From Streptosporangium sp. NBC_01755 (GTDB lineage Bacteria; Actinomycetota; Actinomycetes; Streptosporangiales; Streptosporangiaceae): a stretch of DNA of 64,000 nt. Shown piece after piece: positions 57,501 through 64,000 of this stretch (position 1 is its first letter; every line of letters starts with the position of its first letter). The translations under genes and the position numbers were made by a program. The DNA is taken from assembly GCF_035917995.1 (NCBI RefSeq), contig NZ_CP109131.1, forward strand, positions 6,572,001 to 6,636,000, given 5' to 3'. A model generated the notes under the pieces. The model was not told the origin of the DNA. It saw only the letters and a list, made by a program, of their open reading frames with translations, and made no database searches.

Positions 57501-58442
57501 CTGATGGCGGTGTTCGAGAACAAGAATTCCACTGGCCTCGCCCGTTGGCTGCGGCATGAACTCGTCACCCGGATGAATGCCGGCCAGGCGACTGCGACCT
57601 CGGCGGCCCAGGTGGACGACACCTTGGCAGAGTTGTTCCGCGGCGCTTTCCGCTCCGGGAAAGCGCAGGAGGCGTTCGGACTGCTTTATGCCGTGGCGCG
57701 GACCCGGCCCATCTACGACGCACCTGTCGACCTGCGGGAAATCCCTCAACCGGTGACATTGGCCAGTGGCGCGGCTCGGCCTCGCTTGATCTGCGTGAGT
57801 TCGTCCACGGTGACCGGTGGCGTTCATCAATATGCTCGGTTCGCCGCGCACTTCCGCGGGGAAAGACACGTCTCGGCGCTTCCCCTGCTCGGCTACGCCT
57901 TCGGTGAGGGCCTGCCCGCCACGATCGACATCGCCCTCGAAAGCATCGCGGAAAGCATCGTGCAGGCCAGTGCGGGGGAACCGTTCACGCTCATCGGTCA
58001 TTCGGCCGGCGGCATTCTCGCTTACGGCGCAGCCGGTGTACTGGAGAAGTCAGGGATCTCCCCGGAGGCGGTGGTGATGATGGATTCCTTCCCCCCCCGA
58101 GCAGGTGGCGATTCTCAGATGCTGTCCGAGCAGGTGCTGCAGTACATCTTGCAGATGGAGACGGTTTTCGGCGAGTTCAACAGTGCACGACTGTCCGCTA
58201 TGGGATATTGGTCTGCCATTATGTCCGACATCAAACTGGTGGATGTGAATGCGCCGGTGCTGTTCGTGCAGTGCACCGAGCCGTTCTCTGACGTCGAACC
58301 CGAATCGGATTACTGGCGGGCGACGCCGTTCGACCCGTCGCATGCCGTACGGACGATCGAGGCGAACCACTTTTCGATGCTCGCCGAGAAGGCAGCGGAC
58401 ACGGCCCGGCTGATCGACGACTGGTTCCGATTGGCGCACTGA
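54468..58442 (+). CDS. Terminal modular PKS, protein 4: KS-AT-ACP-TE (module M11 and chain release)
   Basis: A 1324-residue synthase starting 36 bases after PKS 3. Docking helix 1-33; KS with Cys 199; malonyl AT with Ser 655 (GHSIGE) and HAFH from 755; ACP with Ser 992 ([10 protein letters not shown]); type I thioesterase about 1075-1324 with Ser 1179 in GHSAGG, Asp 1206 in MMDSFP and His 1301 in EANHF. There is no reductive domain, so the last beta-ketone (C3) should be kept. The TE is expected to release the chain by hydrolysis or, more likely for this family, lactonisation; the nucleophile cannot be read from sequence. Between AT and ACP (about 57195-57285) a short stretch resembles the start of a DH, suggesting that a reductive loop was deleted. 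From about 57300 the base composition loses the strong G skew of the upstream modules. Confidence 0.95.
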   Translation: MSEDRKLVEYLKWVTADLHETRRRLEEVESGRHEPIAIVSMSCRYPGGVDSPEDLWRLLSEGQDAISSFPADRGWEEEAMLMMGLECQGGFLSDVAGFDAGFFRISPREALAMDPQQRLLLEGVWEAVERAGIDPVSLKGSSTGVFVGTNGQDYGHLCLQTGTDMANYVLTGATASVLSGRLSYTLGLEGPTMTVDTACSSSLVAMHLAVQALRSGECSLALAGGVKVMTTPFGLFGFGTESGLASDGRCKAFADTADGTSWSEGMGMLVLERLSDARRNGHQVLAVVRGSAINQDGASNGLTAPNGPSQQRVIRQALAGAGLSPSEVDAVEAHGTGTILGDPIEAQALLATYGKDREADRPLLLGSIKSNLGHTQAAAGVAGVIKMVLAMRHGVLPKTLHVDAPSSHVDWSAGAVELLTEPAEWPRTGRPRRAGVSSFGISGTNAHVILEQGPETPEEDTPQDRAPAAGVLPVLVSAKTGQALRAQAERLASYMAGEPGLGLADAAFSLATTRSAFEHRAVVLAADREGVLAGLGALAEDGPGAGVVRGVAGAEPRLAFLFTGQGSQRAGMGRELYARFPVFAAALDAVIAELDPMLDGSLREVLFAEPGSAQAEAGLLDRTGWAQPALFAVETALFRLVSSWGVRPGVLAGHSIGEITAAHVAGVLSLSDACALVAGRARLMQALPSGGAMVAVQASEEEVAALLAGREKEVSVAAVNGPVSVVISGVEQPVLEVAAALEGRGIRTKRLRVSHAFHSPLMEPMLADFRTLASRLTYGAPRVPIVSTLTGQAATAEQLCSPDYWVDQVRGTVRFADGIRTLRAQGVRAYLELGPDGVLTAMAGDTLVAGADVVLVPALRKDRDEQTAAMTALAKLHVRGVPVDWRAVLPGGRQVKLPTYAFQRRRFWPEATGSRTGDVAAADPPLLAAAAGLAVSIPEADTAWDRLRGLSGAQQDEGLQELVQHHAAAILGHGDSSAVDLERDFFELGFDSFTAAELRNSLARAVGWEFPLMAVFENKNSTGLARWLRHELVTRMNAGQATATSAAQVDDTLAELFRGAFRSGKAQEAFGLLYAVARTRPIYDAPVDLREIPQPVTLASGAARPRLICVSSSTVTGGVHQYARFAAHFRGERHVSALPLLGYAFGEGLPATIDIALESIAESIVQASAGEPFTLIGHSAGGILAYGAAGVLEKSGISPEAVVMMDSFPPRAGGDSQMLSEQVLQYILQMETVFGEFNSARLSAMGYWSAIMSDIKLVDVNAPVLFVQCTEPFSDVEPESDYWRATPFDPSHAVRTIEANHFSMLAEKAADTARLIDDWFRLAH

Positions 58443-58450
58443 CCGTCGCG

Positions 58451-58478
58451 AAAGACACTGGTGGCCACTAGTGATTTT
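58451..58478 (+). terminator. Hairpin terminator after the PKS operon
   Basis: The near-perfect 18-base palindrome CACTGGTGGCCACTAGTG (58456-58473, one G-T wobble) begins 13 bases after the PKS 4 stop. An AAAG/TTTT extension can pair on either side, and a short T run follows (58475-58478). It fits an intrinsic terminator, although its right arm is also shared with the region upstream of the thioesterase gene at 62115. Confidence 0.6.
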
Positions 58479-58650
58479 GCGAGTCGCTTCTGCGGTTCAC
58501 TGTGTCCCGTGGCATCGGCACGGCGAATCGACGACCTCGGCATCCTGGCCGACAGGATCGTCGATGAGCTGATCCCGGTGGCCACTTCTTCCTTACCGGA
58601 CATCGGCAGGTAGTGAACGAAGAGATCGCTCGGGAACTCGCCGGATGGCG
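58468..58650 (+). pseudogene. Decayed, internally deleted copy of a type II thioesterase gene
   Basis: Three blocks align in order with the intact thioesterase gene and its leader. 58468-58530 matches the untranslated leader at 62115-62173 (shared CTAGTG, TTTTGCGAGTCG, GGTTCAC). 58531-58570 matches 62396-62435, encoding DIGILADRIVDEL. 58572-58646 matches about 62870-62937, encoding the GGHFFLTRHQQ C terminus with the catalytic His. The codons between leader and first block, and the roughly 435 bases with the GHSMG active site, are missing. The two coding remnants are in different frames and no start codon is present, so it cannot make a working enzyme. It sits between the PKS genes and the crotonase gene, as if a duplication of the thioesterase had been eroded here. 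Confidence 0.75.
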
Positions 58651-58682
58651 CGATACGTGCGGCAGGAGGGCTTGTCAGACCA

Positions 58683-59723
58683 ATGGATCGTGCAGCTCGG
58701 CCCAGTAAAGAGCCCAGTGAAGAACAGACGGATCGTCGGCCGGTGGATGGCGGCGCAGCGGGTCTCGAACTGTCCACGTTGCGGCTTGAGCAGTCGGGCC
58801 GGGTGCTGACGGCGTGGGTGGACGCCCCGCCGTTCAACTACATGACCTTGCCGATGCAACGGGACTTCATCCGGCTCGTCGAGGCGGTGGAGCACGACGT
58901 TTCGGTCGGCGCGGTCGTCGTCACCGGCGCGCGGCCCGGCCGGTTCATCACGCACTTCGACATCGCCCACATGTCTTCGCAGGCGGATGGCACGCCGGAG
59001 ATTTCCCATGCGGTCGCTCAGAACCTGTACCGGAGTGTGCGGGCCATGACTGGCTGGGCGGGTGAACGTCTGGTCGCCCGTTCCTCGCTCAAAGAACTGC
59101 TTACGGTAACCCGGTTCCATGACACGGCGCTGCGGTTGATGTATTCCCCGGCGGTGTGGATCGCCGCGGTGAACGGGCCGTGCGGCGGCGGTGGCCTGGA
59201 GATGTCGGTCTTCTTTGACATGCGCGTATCGGCTGACCGTGATGCCTGTTTCGGCCTGCCCGAACTGTCGGTGGGGCTGACCACCTCCCTGGGCGGGCAG
59301 CGACTCGTCCAGCTCGTCGGGCCGTCCCGCGCTTTGGAGATGATGCTCGAAGCGCGTTTCTACGCACCGCAGGAGGCTCTGGAGCTGGGTTTGGTGAACC
59401 GGGTGGTGCCGGCCGAGGATCTGCTGGACACGGTCCAGCGGATGGCGGAGCGCTATGCCAGGCGGCCGCGGAAGGCGGTGGCCCTGCAGAAGCGGATCTT
59501 CAATGACGCCCATTCCACCTCGGCCCGGGCCGGTCTTACCCAAGAGGCCATCGCCGCATTGATGAGCATGTCATCACCGACCACCCAGGCCGCTATGCGG
59601 CGGTGGGTGCAGATGCAGGAGGGCACCGACGGCGACTCGGTGTTCCTGACGCAGCCGGAACCCTGGATCGAGGGCACCGCGCTCGACATGAACGTTCCTG
59701 TGCGCGGACCGACGCCGCCATGA
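58683..59723 (+). CDS. Enoyl-CoA hydratase/isomerase (crotonase) family protein
   Basis: 346 residues, somewhat longer than a typical 260-residue crotonase owing to a charged N-terminal extension of about 27 residues and a C-terminal tail. The core begins near residue 28 (GLELSTLRLEQSG). Oxyanion-hole region RFITHFDIAHM at 87-97; the second oxyanion/active-site segment is NGPCGGGGLEM (164-174). Glu173 and Glu194 (GLPEL) align with the two catalytic glutamates of rat enoyl-CoA hydratase (144 and 164), so hydratase or isomerase chemistry is plausible. AGGAGGG (58664-58670) precedes the ATG by 12 bases. It lies just after the PKS operon and ends in its own hairpin. Substrate unknown: it could supply an acyl-CoA precursor or isomerise an intermediate. 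Confidence 0.88.
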   Translation: MDRAARPSKEPSEEQTDRRPVDGGAAGLELSTLRLEQSGRVLTAWVDAPPFNYMTLPMQRDFIRLVEAVEHDVSVGAVVVTGARPGRFITHFDIAHMSSQADGTPEISHAVAQNLYRSVRAMTGWAGERLVARSSLKELLTVTRFHDTALRLMYSPAVWIAAVNGPCGGGGLEMSVFFDMRVSADRDACFGLPELSVGLTTSLGGQRLVQLVGPSRALEMMLEARFYAPQEALELGLVNRVVPAEDLLDTVQRMAERYARRPRKAVALQKRIFNDAHSTSARAGLTQEAIAALMSMSSPTTQAAMRRWVQMQEGTDGDSVFLTQPEPWIEGTALDMNVPVRGPTPP

Positions 59724-59726
59724 TCG

Positions 59727-59757
59727 GTGCTTTCCCCCGCCGCGGCGGTGAAAGCAC
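59727..59757. terminator. Hairpin between convergent crotonase and ABC-transporter genes
   Basis: GTGCTTTC (59727-59734) pairs with GAAAGCAC (59750-59757), enclosing the GC-only palindrome CCGCCGCGGCGG. It begins four bases after the crotonase stop. There is no T run, as is common for actinomycete terminators; being symmetrical, it may serve both strands. The remaining 148 bases up to the ABC-transporter stop show no gene that I can support. Confidence 0.6.
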
Positions 59758-59905
59758 GGTCAGCGGATCTCGCGATTGAAGGTTCGAGTGCCCCACCAGA
59801 GTGACATCACGGTTATCGGGCGCTTCGATCTTGAGGGTGAAGTGCCAGATTGCGGGGATGCGTGCGGACGCCGGTCTTATGGCACCACGCCGGCTCCCCG
59901 GAGCA

Positions 59906-61651
59906 TCAGGATGTGACGAGGAACTGGGTCGCGGCAAGCTCGCGGTAGAGGTCGTCGGCGTCGACCAGCTCGTCATGAGTGCCGTAGGCGCGGACCCGGC
60001 CTGCCTCCATGAGGATGATCCGGTTGGCGCCGGTGACGGTGGACAGCCGATGGGCTATGACCAGGACCGTGGTCTCCCGCGCCACCTCGGCCACCACCTC
60101 GCGCAGGCGCAGCTCGTTCACGGCGTCGAGCTGCGAGGTGGCCTCGTCGAGCAGCAGCAAACGGGGTCTGCGGAGCAGCGCCCTGGCGATGGCCACCCGC
60201 TGGCGCTCCCCGCCCGAGAGCAGGACGCCGCGGTGGCCGACAGGTGTATTGAGGCCTTCGGGCAGGCGGGCGACCAGATCGTCCAGGCGGGTGCGGGTCA
60301 GGGCGTAGGCGATCTCCTCCTCGGTAGCGCCAGGCGCCCCGAAGACGAGGTTCTCCCGGAATGTGCCGGCGAGGACGGGGGCGTCCTGCTCCACGTAGCC
60401 GAGCGAAGCGCGCAGCTCGCCCAGTGGCCACTCGCGGATGTCTCGGCCACCGATGAGGATCGTCCCGGCCTGTGGCTCGTAGAACCGTTCGATGAGCCCG
60501 AAGACCGTGGACTTGCCGGCTCCCGAAGGGCCGACCAGGGCCGTCATGCCACCCGCGGGCACCTCGAAGTTCACCTGGTTGTGGATGATCGGCCGGTCTT
60601 CGCCGTACCGGAAGACCACGCCGCTGAAGACGAGGCCGACGGGGTCACCGGTCTCCGGCTCCCGCGTCTCGGGGGTGGGTGGCTCGGACGGAAGCTTGGA
60701 GATCTCCTGGATGCGGGTTATCGCGGCCAGGCCGTTCTGCATCTGGGTGAGGTTCTGGATCAGCGTCCCGATTGGGGACACCAGGTAGAACAGGTAAAGA
60801 AGGAACGCGACCAGCGACGAGATCTCCATCGACCCGTCGGCGACGCGCGCGCCGCCCACTCCAAGCACGGCGAGGAACGCCAGCTGGGTGGACATCCAGG
60901 TGCCGACGCTCGTGACCGAGGTCCACGCGGCGGCGGCCACGCCGCGGTCACGTGCCTCGGCGGCCGCAGCGCCCACCACCGCGATCTCGCGTGACTCGGC
61001 CCCGCTGGCCTTGACCGTGCGGAACGCCTGGAGAGCGCGGTCGAGCACGGAGCTCATCTCGCCCAGGGCCACCTGGGCCTGGAGCGACGCCCGGCCGATG
61101 CGCGGCACGATCGACGCCGCTATGAGGCTGATCAGGGCGACCACCACAAGCGTGACCATGAGGAGCAGGCCGTCGATGATGGCCATCAGCACCACTGCAC
61201 CCAGGAACATGAAGATCGCGTTCACCGAGCTGGCCAGCGCCTCCGTGCAGACGGCGCGCAGCAGCGTGGTGTCGGAGCTGACCCGGGAGAGCAGGTCCCC
61301 CGGCTTGAGCCGGTCCACGTCGGCCACCTTGAGCCGCAGGATGCGATCAACGAGGCTCATGCGCGAGGCCAGCACGATTCCCTCGCCCATCCGCTCGAGC
61401 AGGAAGCGCCCCACCGCCAAGATCAGGGCCGCCACCAGGACCGCCACCGACAGCCCGAGCACCGGGCCGACGAGGTCGCCCCCCTTCCCGAAGGTGTCGA
61501 TCACGCCCTTGGCGAGGATCGGCATCGCCAGCCCGGCGAAGCTGCCCACCAAAGTGAACACGCCACCCAGCAGCAGCACGCGCTTGTGCGGGCGGACCAG
61601 GTCGAACAGCAGCCGCCACGAGCTCCGCCTGCCCAGGCCGCTCAGTCGCAC
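59906..61651 (-). CDS. ABC exporter, fused permease and ATPase (half-transporter)
   Basis: 581 residues from the GTG at 61651. The N-terminal half has about six membrane segments (for example RVLLLGGVFTLVGSFAGLAM and NAIFMFLGAVVLMAIID). The C-terminal ATPase carries Walker A GPSGAGKST (about 373), signature LSGGERQ (about 477), Walker B LLLLDEATS (about 497) and the H-loop IAHRLS (about 531). This is the architecture of homodimeric type I exporters of the MsbA/LmrA kind, in the cytoplasmic membrane. The frame is open to 61735, but upstream codons overlap the helix-turn-helix gene in another frame. GGAGGAGG (61666-61673) lies before the GTG, 14 bases away, so ATG 61675 is an alternative. Likely role: export of the polyketide or self-resistance; this rests on context only. 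Confidence 0.9.
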   Translation of the reverse strand: MRLSGLGRRSSWRLLFDLVRPHKRVLLLGGVFTLVGSFAGLAMPILAKGVIDTFGKGGDLVGPVLGLSVAVLVAALILAVGRFLLERMGEGIVLASRMSLVDRILRLKVADVDRLKPGDLLSRVSSDTTLLRAVCTEALASSVNAIFMFLGAVVLMAIIDGLLLMVTLVVVALISLIAASIVPRIGRASLQAQVALGEMSSVLDRALQAFRTVKASGAESREIAVVGAAAAEARDRGVAAAAWTSVTSVGTWMSTQLAFLAVLGVGGARVADGSMEISSLVAFLLYLFYLVSPIGTLIQNLTQMQNGLAAITRIQEISKLPSEPPTPETREPETGDPVGLVFSGVVFRYGEDRPIIHNQVNFEVPAGGMTALVGPSGAGKSTVFGLIERFYEPQAGTILIGGRDIREWPLGELRASLGYVEQDAPVLAGTFRENLVFGAPGATEEEIAYALTRTRLDDLVARLPEGLNTPVGHRGVLLSGGERQRVAIARALLRRPRLLLLDEATSQLDAVNELRLREVVAEVARETTVLVIAHRLSTVTGANRIILMEAGRVRAYGTHDELVDADDLYRELAATQFLVTS

Positions 61652-61874
61652 CCGCCCGCGAAGAACCTCCTCCATCCGAAGCGCTTGTGTACCGCCTGCT
61701 TGCTGACCCCGAGGGCCTCCGCTATCTGCAGCCATGACATCCCCTGTACGCGTACCCGGCGCACCTGGACGGTGGCCAGCCGATCGATCTGGCGGCGCAA
61801 CTCGGCGGCGCGTAGCGCACGCAAAGGGTCGTCCCCTTCTGCTCGGTCACCAGAGCCACGAGTTCCCCATTCAT
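61642..61874 (-). CDS. Small helix-turn-helix protein, apparently frameshifted, upstream of the ABC exporter
   Basis: The C-terminal part reads DDPLRALRAAELRRQIDRL..., then MSWLQIAEALGVSKQAVHKR, a clear helix-turn-helix, and stops at 61642. In its own frame the only upstream start is TTG at 61824 (60 residues). From the ATG at 61874 another frame begins MNGELVALVTEQKG, as expected for the N terminus of such a protein. Joining the two needs one extra base near 61837-61841, which would give about 77 residues. So this is either a one-base deletion or sequence error, or a 60-residue protein with a TTG start. The gene overlaps the exporter start and is probably co-transcribed with it; an 18-bp palindrome lies directly upstream. 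Likely a local regulator of the exporter. The family has no name that I can assign with certainty. Confidence 0.55.
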
Positions 61875-62189
61875 TAGGTCAACGTACGTTGACCACCCAA
61901 GGGGGCGTTCACATCGATGTCGACACCGTTGACCGCGTCGATCCGCTGACCGTCCACGTGAAAACTGCGTGCCGGTCCACGGGTTGTGATCATGAAAATC
62001 CCTCTCGCCGCCCATGGCCAATAGTGACATTAGATGTCGAAAGACCAGGAAATCACTGGAGTCCGTAGCGTATGGACCGTTTGGCGGCCTCGGGCCGGGG
62101 CTCCCGGCGCAGCTTCTAGTGGTTTTGCGAGTCGTTGCCGGGGTTCACTGGTCCGAGTGGCATTCGGCGCGATGAAGGGGCAACGGATC
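61875..62189. other. Divergent non-coding region between exporter operon and thioesterase
   Basis: About 315 bases. It holds the 18-bp palindrome described separately, a 10-base palindrome ACATCGATGT (61911-61920), and a small hairpin GCCGGG/CCCGGC (62095-62109). The stretch 62115-62173 is shared with the thioesterase remnant at 58468-58530, with length differences that are not multiples of three, so it is leader rather than coding. Promoters for both directions should lie here, but I see no confident -35/-10 pair. Confidence 0.6.
61877..61894. promoter_or_regulatory. 18-bp perfect palindrome, probable operator
   Basis: GGTCAACGTACGTTGACC is a perfect inverted repeat (9-base arms, no spacer), two bases upstream of the ATG at 61874 on the minus strand. 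A dimeric repressor bound here would block transcription or initiation of the regulator-exporter pair. The adjacent helix-turn-helix protein is the obvious candidate, by autoregulation; this is inference. Confidence 0.65.
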
Positions 62190-62942
62190 GTGAGTACCGC
62201 GGACGACGTCAGCACCGCTTGGGTCCGTCGCTATCATCCGGCGGCGGGGGCGGGTAAGCGCCTGGTGTGCTTTCCGCACGCGGGTGGATCGGCCAGTTTC
62301 TTCCGTCCGGTCTCGGCCAGGTTCTCGCCGGATGCCGATGTGGTGGCCGTTCAGTATCCCGGGCGGCAGGATCGGTTGCGGGAGCCGTGTATCACCGACA
62401 TCGGCATCCTGGCGGATCGGATCGTCGACGAGCTGGTCACGTTGTCGGAGAAGCCGACGGTCTTCTTCGGTCACAGCATGGGGTCGGTGATCGGCTTCGA
62501 GGTGGCCTGCCGGCTTGAGCGGAAGGGTGTCAACGCGCCCCACACGCTGATCGCCTCGGGACGTCGCGGGCCGTCCACCTGGCGGGACGAGTCGGTGCAC
62601 CGGCGTGATGACGACGGTATCGTCGCCGAGCTCAAGCTGCTGAACGGCACGGATGCGGGGTTGCTCGGCGATGAGGAGATCCTGCGGATGGCGTTGCCCG
62701 CGCTGCGAGGTGACTATCGTGCGATCGAGACCTATCGCGGAGATCCGGAGCGGAGCATGAGTGGTTCGATCACCGTGCTGACCGGGGACGCCGATCCGAG
62801 GACGACGGTCGAGGAGGCGGAGGCCTGGAGTCGGCATACCGCGGGGCGGTTCCGTATCAGGGTGTTCTCCGGCGGTCACTTCTTCCTCACCCGGCATCAG
62901 CAGGCGGTGAACGAGGAGATCGCCCGGGAACTCGGGGCGTAG
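62190..62942 (+). CDS. Type II (editing) thioesterase
   Basis: 250 residues from the GTG at 62190, the usual size for this family; AAGGGG (62175-62180) lies 9 bases upstream. An ATG at 62172 would add six residues. The frame also runs back to 62034, but that part is leader sequence repeated without frame conservation elsewhere in the window. Alpha/beta-hydrolase with CFPHAGGSASFFRP near the N terminus, nucleophile Ser96 in GHSMGS, Asp200 in GDAD and His230 in GGHFF. The family hydrolyses aberrant or decarboxylated acyl groups from ACPs and so restores stalled assembly lines; it is soluble and acts in trans. Its presence fits the PKS upstream. It is transcribed divergently from the exporter pair and converges on the sugar gene. 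Confidence 0.92.
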   Translation: MSTADDVSTAWVRRYHPAAGAGKRLVCFPHAGGSASFFRPVSARFSPDADVVAVQYPGRQDRLREPCITDIGILADRIVDELVTLSEKPTVFFGHSMGSVIGFEVACRLERKGVNAPHTLIASGRRGPSTWRDESVHRRDDDGIVAELKLLNGTDAGLLGDEEILRMALPALRGDYRAIETYRGDPERSMSGSITVLTGDADPRTTVEEAEAWSRHTAGRFRIRVFSGGHFFLTRHQQAVNEEIARELGA

Positions 62943-62949
62943 CGCGGGC

Positions 62950-62985
62950 GCCCGTGCCTGCCGACGACGTATGGCAGGCACGGGC
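62950..62985. terminator. Perfect 13-bp hairpin between convergent genes
   Basis: GCCCGTGCCTGCC (62950-62962) and GGCAGGCACGGGC (62973-62985) pair perfectly around a 10-base loop, starting eight bases after the thioesterase stop. There is no T run on either side. Position between two convergent genes fits a bidirectional terminator. Confidence 0.7.
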
Positions 62986-63046
62986 TGACCCTGAACCCGA
63001 GCCTCGACCGCACGGCTGTCCGTATCGCCATCCCCGAACCGCATCG

Positions 63047-63985
63047 TCAGGCGTGCCAGGTGCTCCATGCGTCGGCGATCAGCTCGGTAAGGCCTGATCG
63101 CTCGGGAAGCCATCCGAGTTCTTTCACCGCGCGGCTGTTGTCGGCCGTGAGGGTCTGCGGTTCCCGCTTGGGGGGCACCTTTCGGACCGGTACCGGGAGG
63201 CCGGTGACAGCTTCCGCTGCCGCCACGACCTGCGCCATGCTGGACGCGGTGCCGCTACCTATGTTGTAGACGCGGTGCTCGCCTGCCTTCACGGCGGCGA
63301 GCGATAGCCGCACCGCTGTCGCCACGTCGAGGATGTGGACGAAGTCGCGGACCGCGGATCCGTCGCCGTTGAGTGTGATGTACGGCAACTCGCCGGTGAG
63401 CGCGCGGAATACATTCGGGATGATACGCGCGGTGTCGGTGTCGGTGCGCCCATTGGCCGCCCCGGCGATGTTGAAGCACCGCAGCGTGACTGCGCCAATC
63501 GCTCCAGTGGCGGCGTACGCCGCGACGAGCTGCTCCGCACTGACCTTCGATGCCGCGTAGGGGCTTTCCGGGTGGGGCTCCAGATCCTCGCCCAGGGCAC
63601 CGACGTGCTGCGAGCCGTAAACCTTGTCGGTCGATGCGAACACGAATCGAGCCGACGGCACCGATTCACGGATGTTGTCGAGCGCCATGAGGAGGTTGAG
63701 GGTGCCAACCACATTTACGTCGTAGTACGTCAGCGGGTCGGCGAACGAGTCACGCCCTCGGGACACTGCGGCGAGGTGGCATACCGCGTCGAAGCGCCCG
63801 GCGGCGACTATTTCCCGGATTCGGGCGCGGTCCCGGATATCGCCTTCCACCAGGCCGACGCCGGCGTGCCGCCCCGCGTCCGGGTGGCCCCGGGTCAGGA
63901 CGGTGACCCGGTGACCGGCGGCAAGAAGATCGTGGGTGACCGCATGGCCGAGATAGCCCAGGCCTCCAGTGACCAGGACGTGCAC
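63047..63985 (-). CDS. NDP-sugar epimerase/dehydratase, extended SDR family (GalE-like)
   Basis: 312 residues from the GTG at 63985, with GGAGG (63993-63997) 7 bases upstream, so the gene is complete just inside the right edge. Rossmann motif GGLGYLG at 7-13, GDIRD at 48-52, and the catalytic set Ser118/Thr119, Tyr143 and Lys147 (SPYAASK). The overall pattern, with NVVGTLNLL, RCFNIAGA and RDFVHILDVA, is that of UDP-glucose 4-epimerase-like enzymes, which use bound NAD to oxidise and re-reduce a nucleotide sugar at C4. Epimerase and 4,6-dehydratase relatives share these motifs, so the exact reaction is uncertain. Next to a PKS it may supply a sugar for glycosylation, but no glycosyltransferase is within the window, and it could equally be a boundary gene. 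Confidence 0.85.
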   Translation of the reverse strand: MHVLVTGGLGYLGHAVTHDLLAAGHRVTVLTRGHPDAGRHAGVGLVEGDIRDRARIREIVAAGRFDAVCHLAAVSRGRDSFADPLTYYDVNVVGTLNLLMALDNIRESVPSARFVFASTDKVYGSQHVGALGEDLEPHPESPYAASKVSAEQLVAAYAATGAIGAVTLRCFNIAGAANGRTDTDTARIIPNVFRALTGELPYITLNGDGSAVRDFVHILDVATAVRLSLAAVKAGEHRVYNIGSGTASSMAQVVAAAEAVTGLPVPVRKVPPKREPQTLTADNSRAVKELGWLPERSGLTELIADAWSTWHA

Positions 63986-64000
63986 GTCAGTTCCTCCAGC

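Noticed and set aside
1-58442. Regularly spaced repeats as a possible CRISPR array or insertion sequences
   Set aside because: All repeats are kilobase-scale coding domains of PKS modules, without short spacers, terminal inverted repeats or a transposase.
59593-59976. Minus-strand open frame containing IWHFTLKIEAPDNRDVTLVG between the crotonase and exporter genes
   Set aside because: The short central stretch looks somewhat protein-like and might be a gene remnant, but it overlaps both real genes and I recognise no family, so I do not call it.
59801-60994. Plus-strand open frame of 397 codons opposite the ABC exporter
   Set aside because: The minus strand has full Walker and signature motifs over the same bases; the plus-strand translation has no recognisable family.
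61652-61735. Longer start for the ABC exporter
   Set aside because: These bases encode the helix-turn-helix of the overlapping regulator in another frame; the extra exporter residues are glycine/glutamine-rich and unlike the family.
61722-62030. Minus-strand 102-codon open frame over the operator region
   Set aside because: Only its MNGELVALVTEQ segment is plausible; the rest is shadow of the regulator gene and non-coding sequence.
62034-62189. Long N-terminal extension of the type II thioesterase
   Set aside because: The extension is low-complexity, 52 residues beyond the usual family start, and its homologous leader at 58468 differs by indels that break the frame.

Overview
The window is a high-GC (roughly 70 %) actinomycete sequence: nearly all codons end in G or C, and genes follow GGAGG-type ribosome sites. 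About 58.4 of 64 kb is the 3' end of a modular type I polyketide synthase (PKS) cluster. No taxonomic marker is present, so the genus cannot be named; a Streptomyces-type or other filamentous actinomycete is the reasonable inference.

Layout. (1) 1-20045, +: the first PKS protein, open at the left edge, with a one-base deletion near 4944 that splits it into two reading frames; it carries modules here numbered M1 (partial) to M4. (2) 20086-37104, +: second PKS, M5-M7. (3) 37143-54431, +: third PKS, M8-M10. (4) 54468-58442, +: fourth PKS, M11 plus the chain-terminating thioesterase (TE). These genes are separated by only about 40 bases and look like one transcription unit ending in a hairpin at about 58451-58478. 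(5) 58468-58650: a decayed, internally deleted copy of a type II thioesterase gene. (6) 58683-59723, +: a crotonase-family protein. (7) 59906-61651 and 61642-61874, both -: a fused permease-ATPase ABC exporter and a small helix-turn-helix protein in front of it, with an 18-bp perfect palindrome at the regulator's start. (8) 62190-62942, +: an intact type II thioesterase. (9) 63047-63985, -: a GalE-like NDP-sugar epimerase/dehydratase.

How it works together. Read from active-site motifs, extenders are M1 methylmalonyl (from its AT tail only), M2 malonyl, M3 methylmalonyl, M4 malonyl, M5-M7 methylmalonyl, M8-M11 malonyl. Reduction is M1 OH, M2 full, M3 OH, M4 alkene, M5 full, M6 alkene, M7-M9 OH, M10 full, M11 none. 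Numbered from the carboxyl carbon this predicts a C3 ketone; hydroxyls at C7, C9, C11, C19 and C23; methyls at C10, C12, C14, C18 and C22; and alkenes C12=C13 and C16=C17. The TE would release it, probably as a macrolactone. C3 ketone and C7 hydroxyl could close to a six-membered hemiketal. The loading module and first extensions lie outside the window. The type II thioesterase is expected to clear stalled chains, the ABC exporter to move product, and the sugar enzyme suggests glycosylation, although no glycosyltransferase lies in this window.

The most notable feature is recent internal rearrangement: kilobase-scale near-identical blocks are shared between modules, they coincide with strong G-over-C strand skew, M8-M10 contain a roughly 5.3-kb tandem duplication, five dehydratase domains share a His-to-Tyr change, and the last module keeps a scar of a lost reductive loop.
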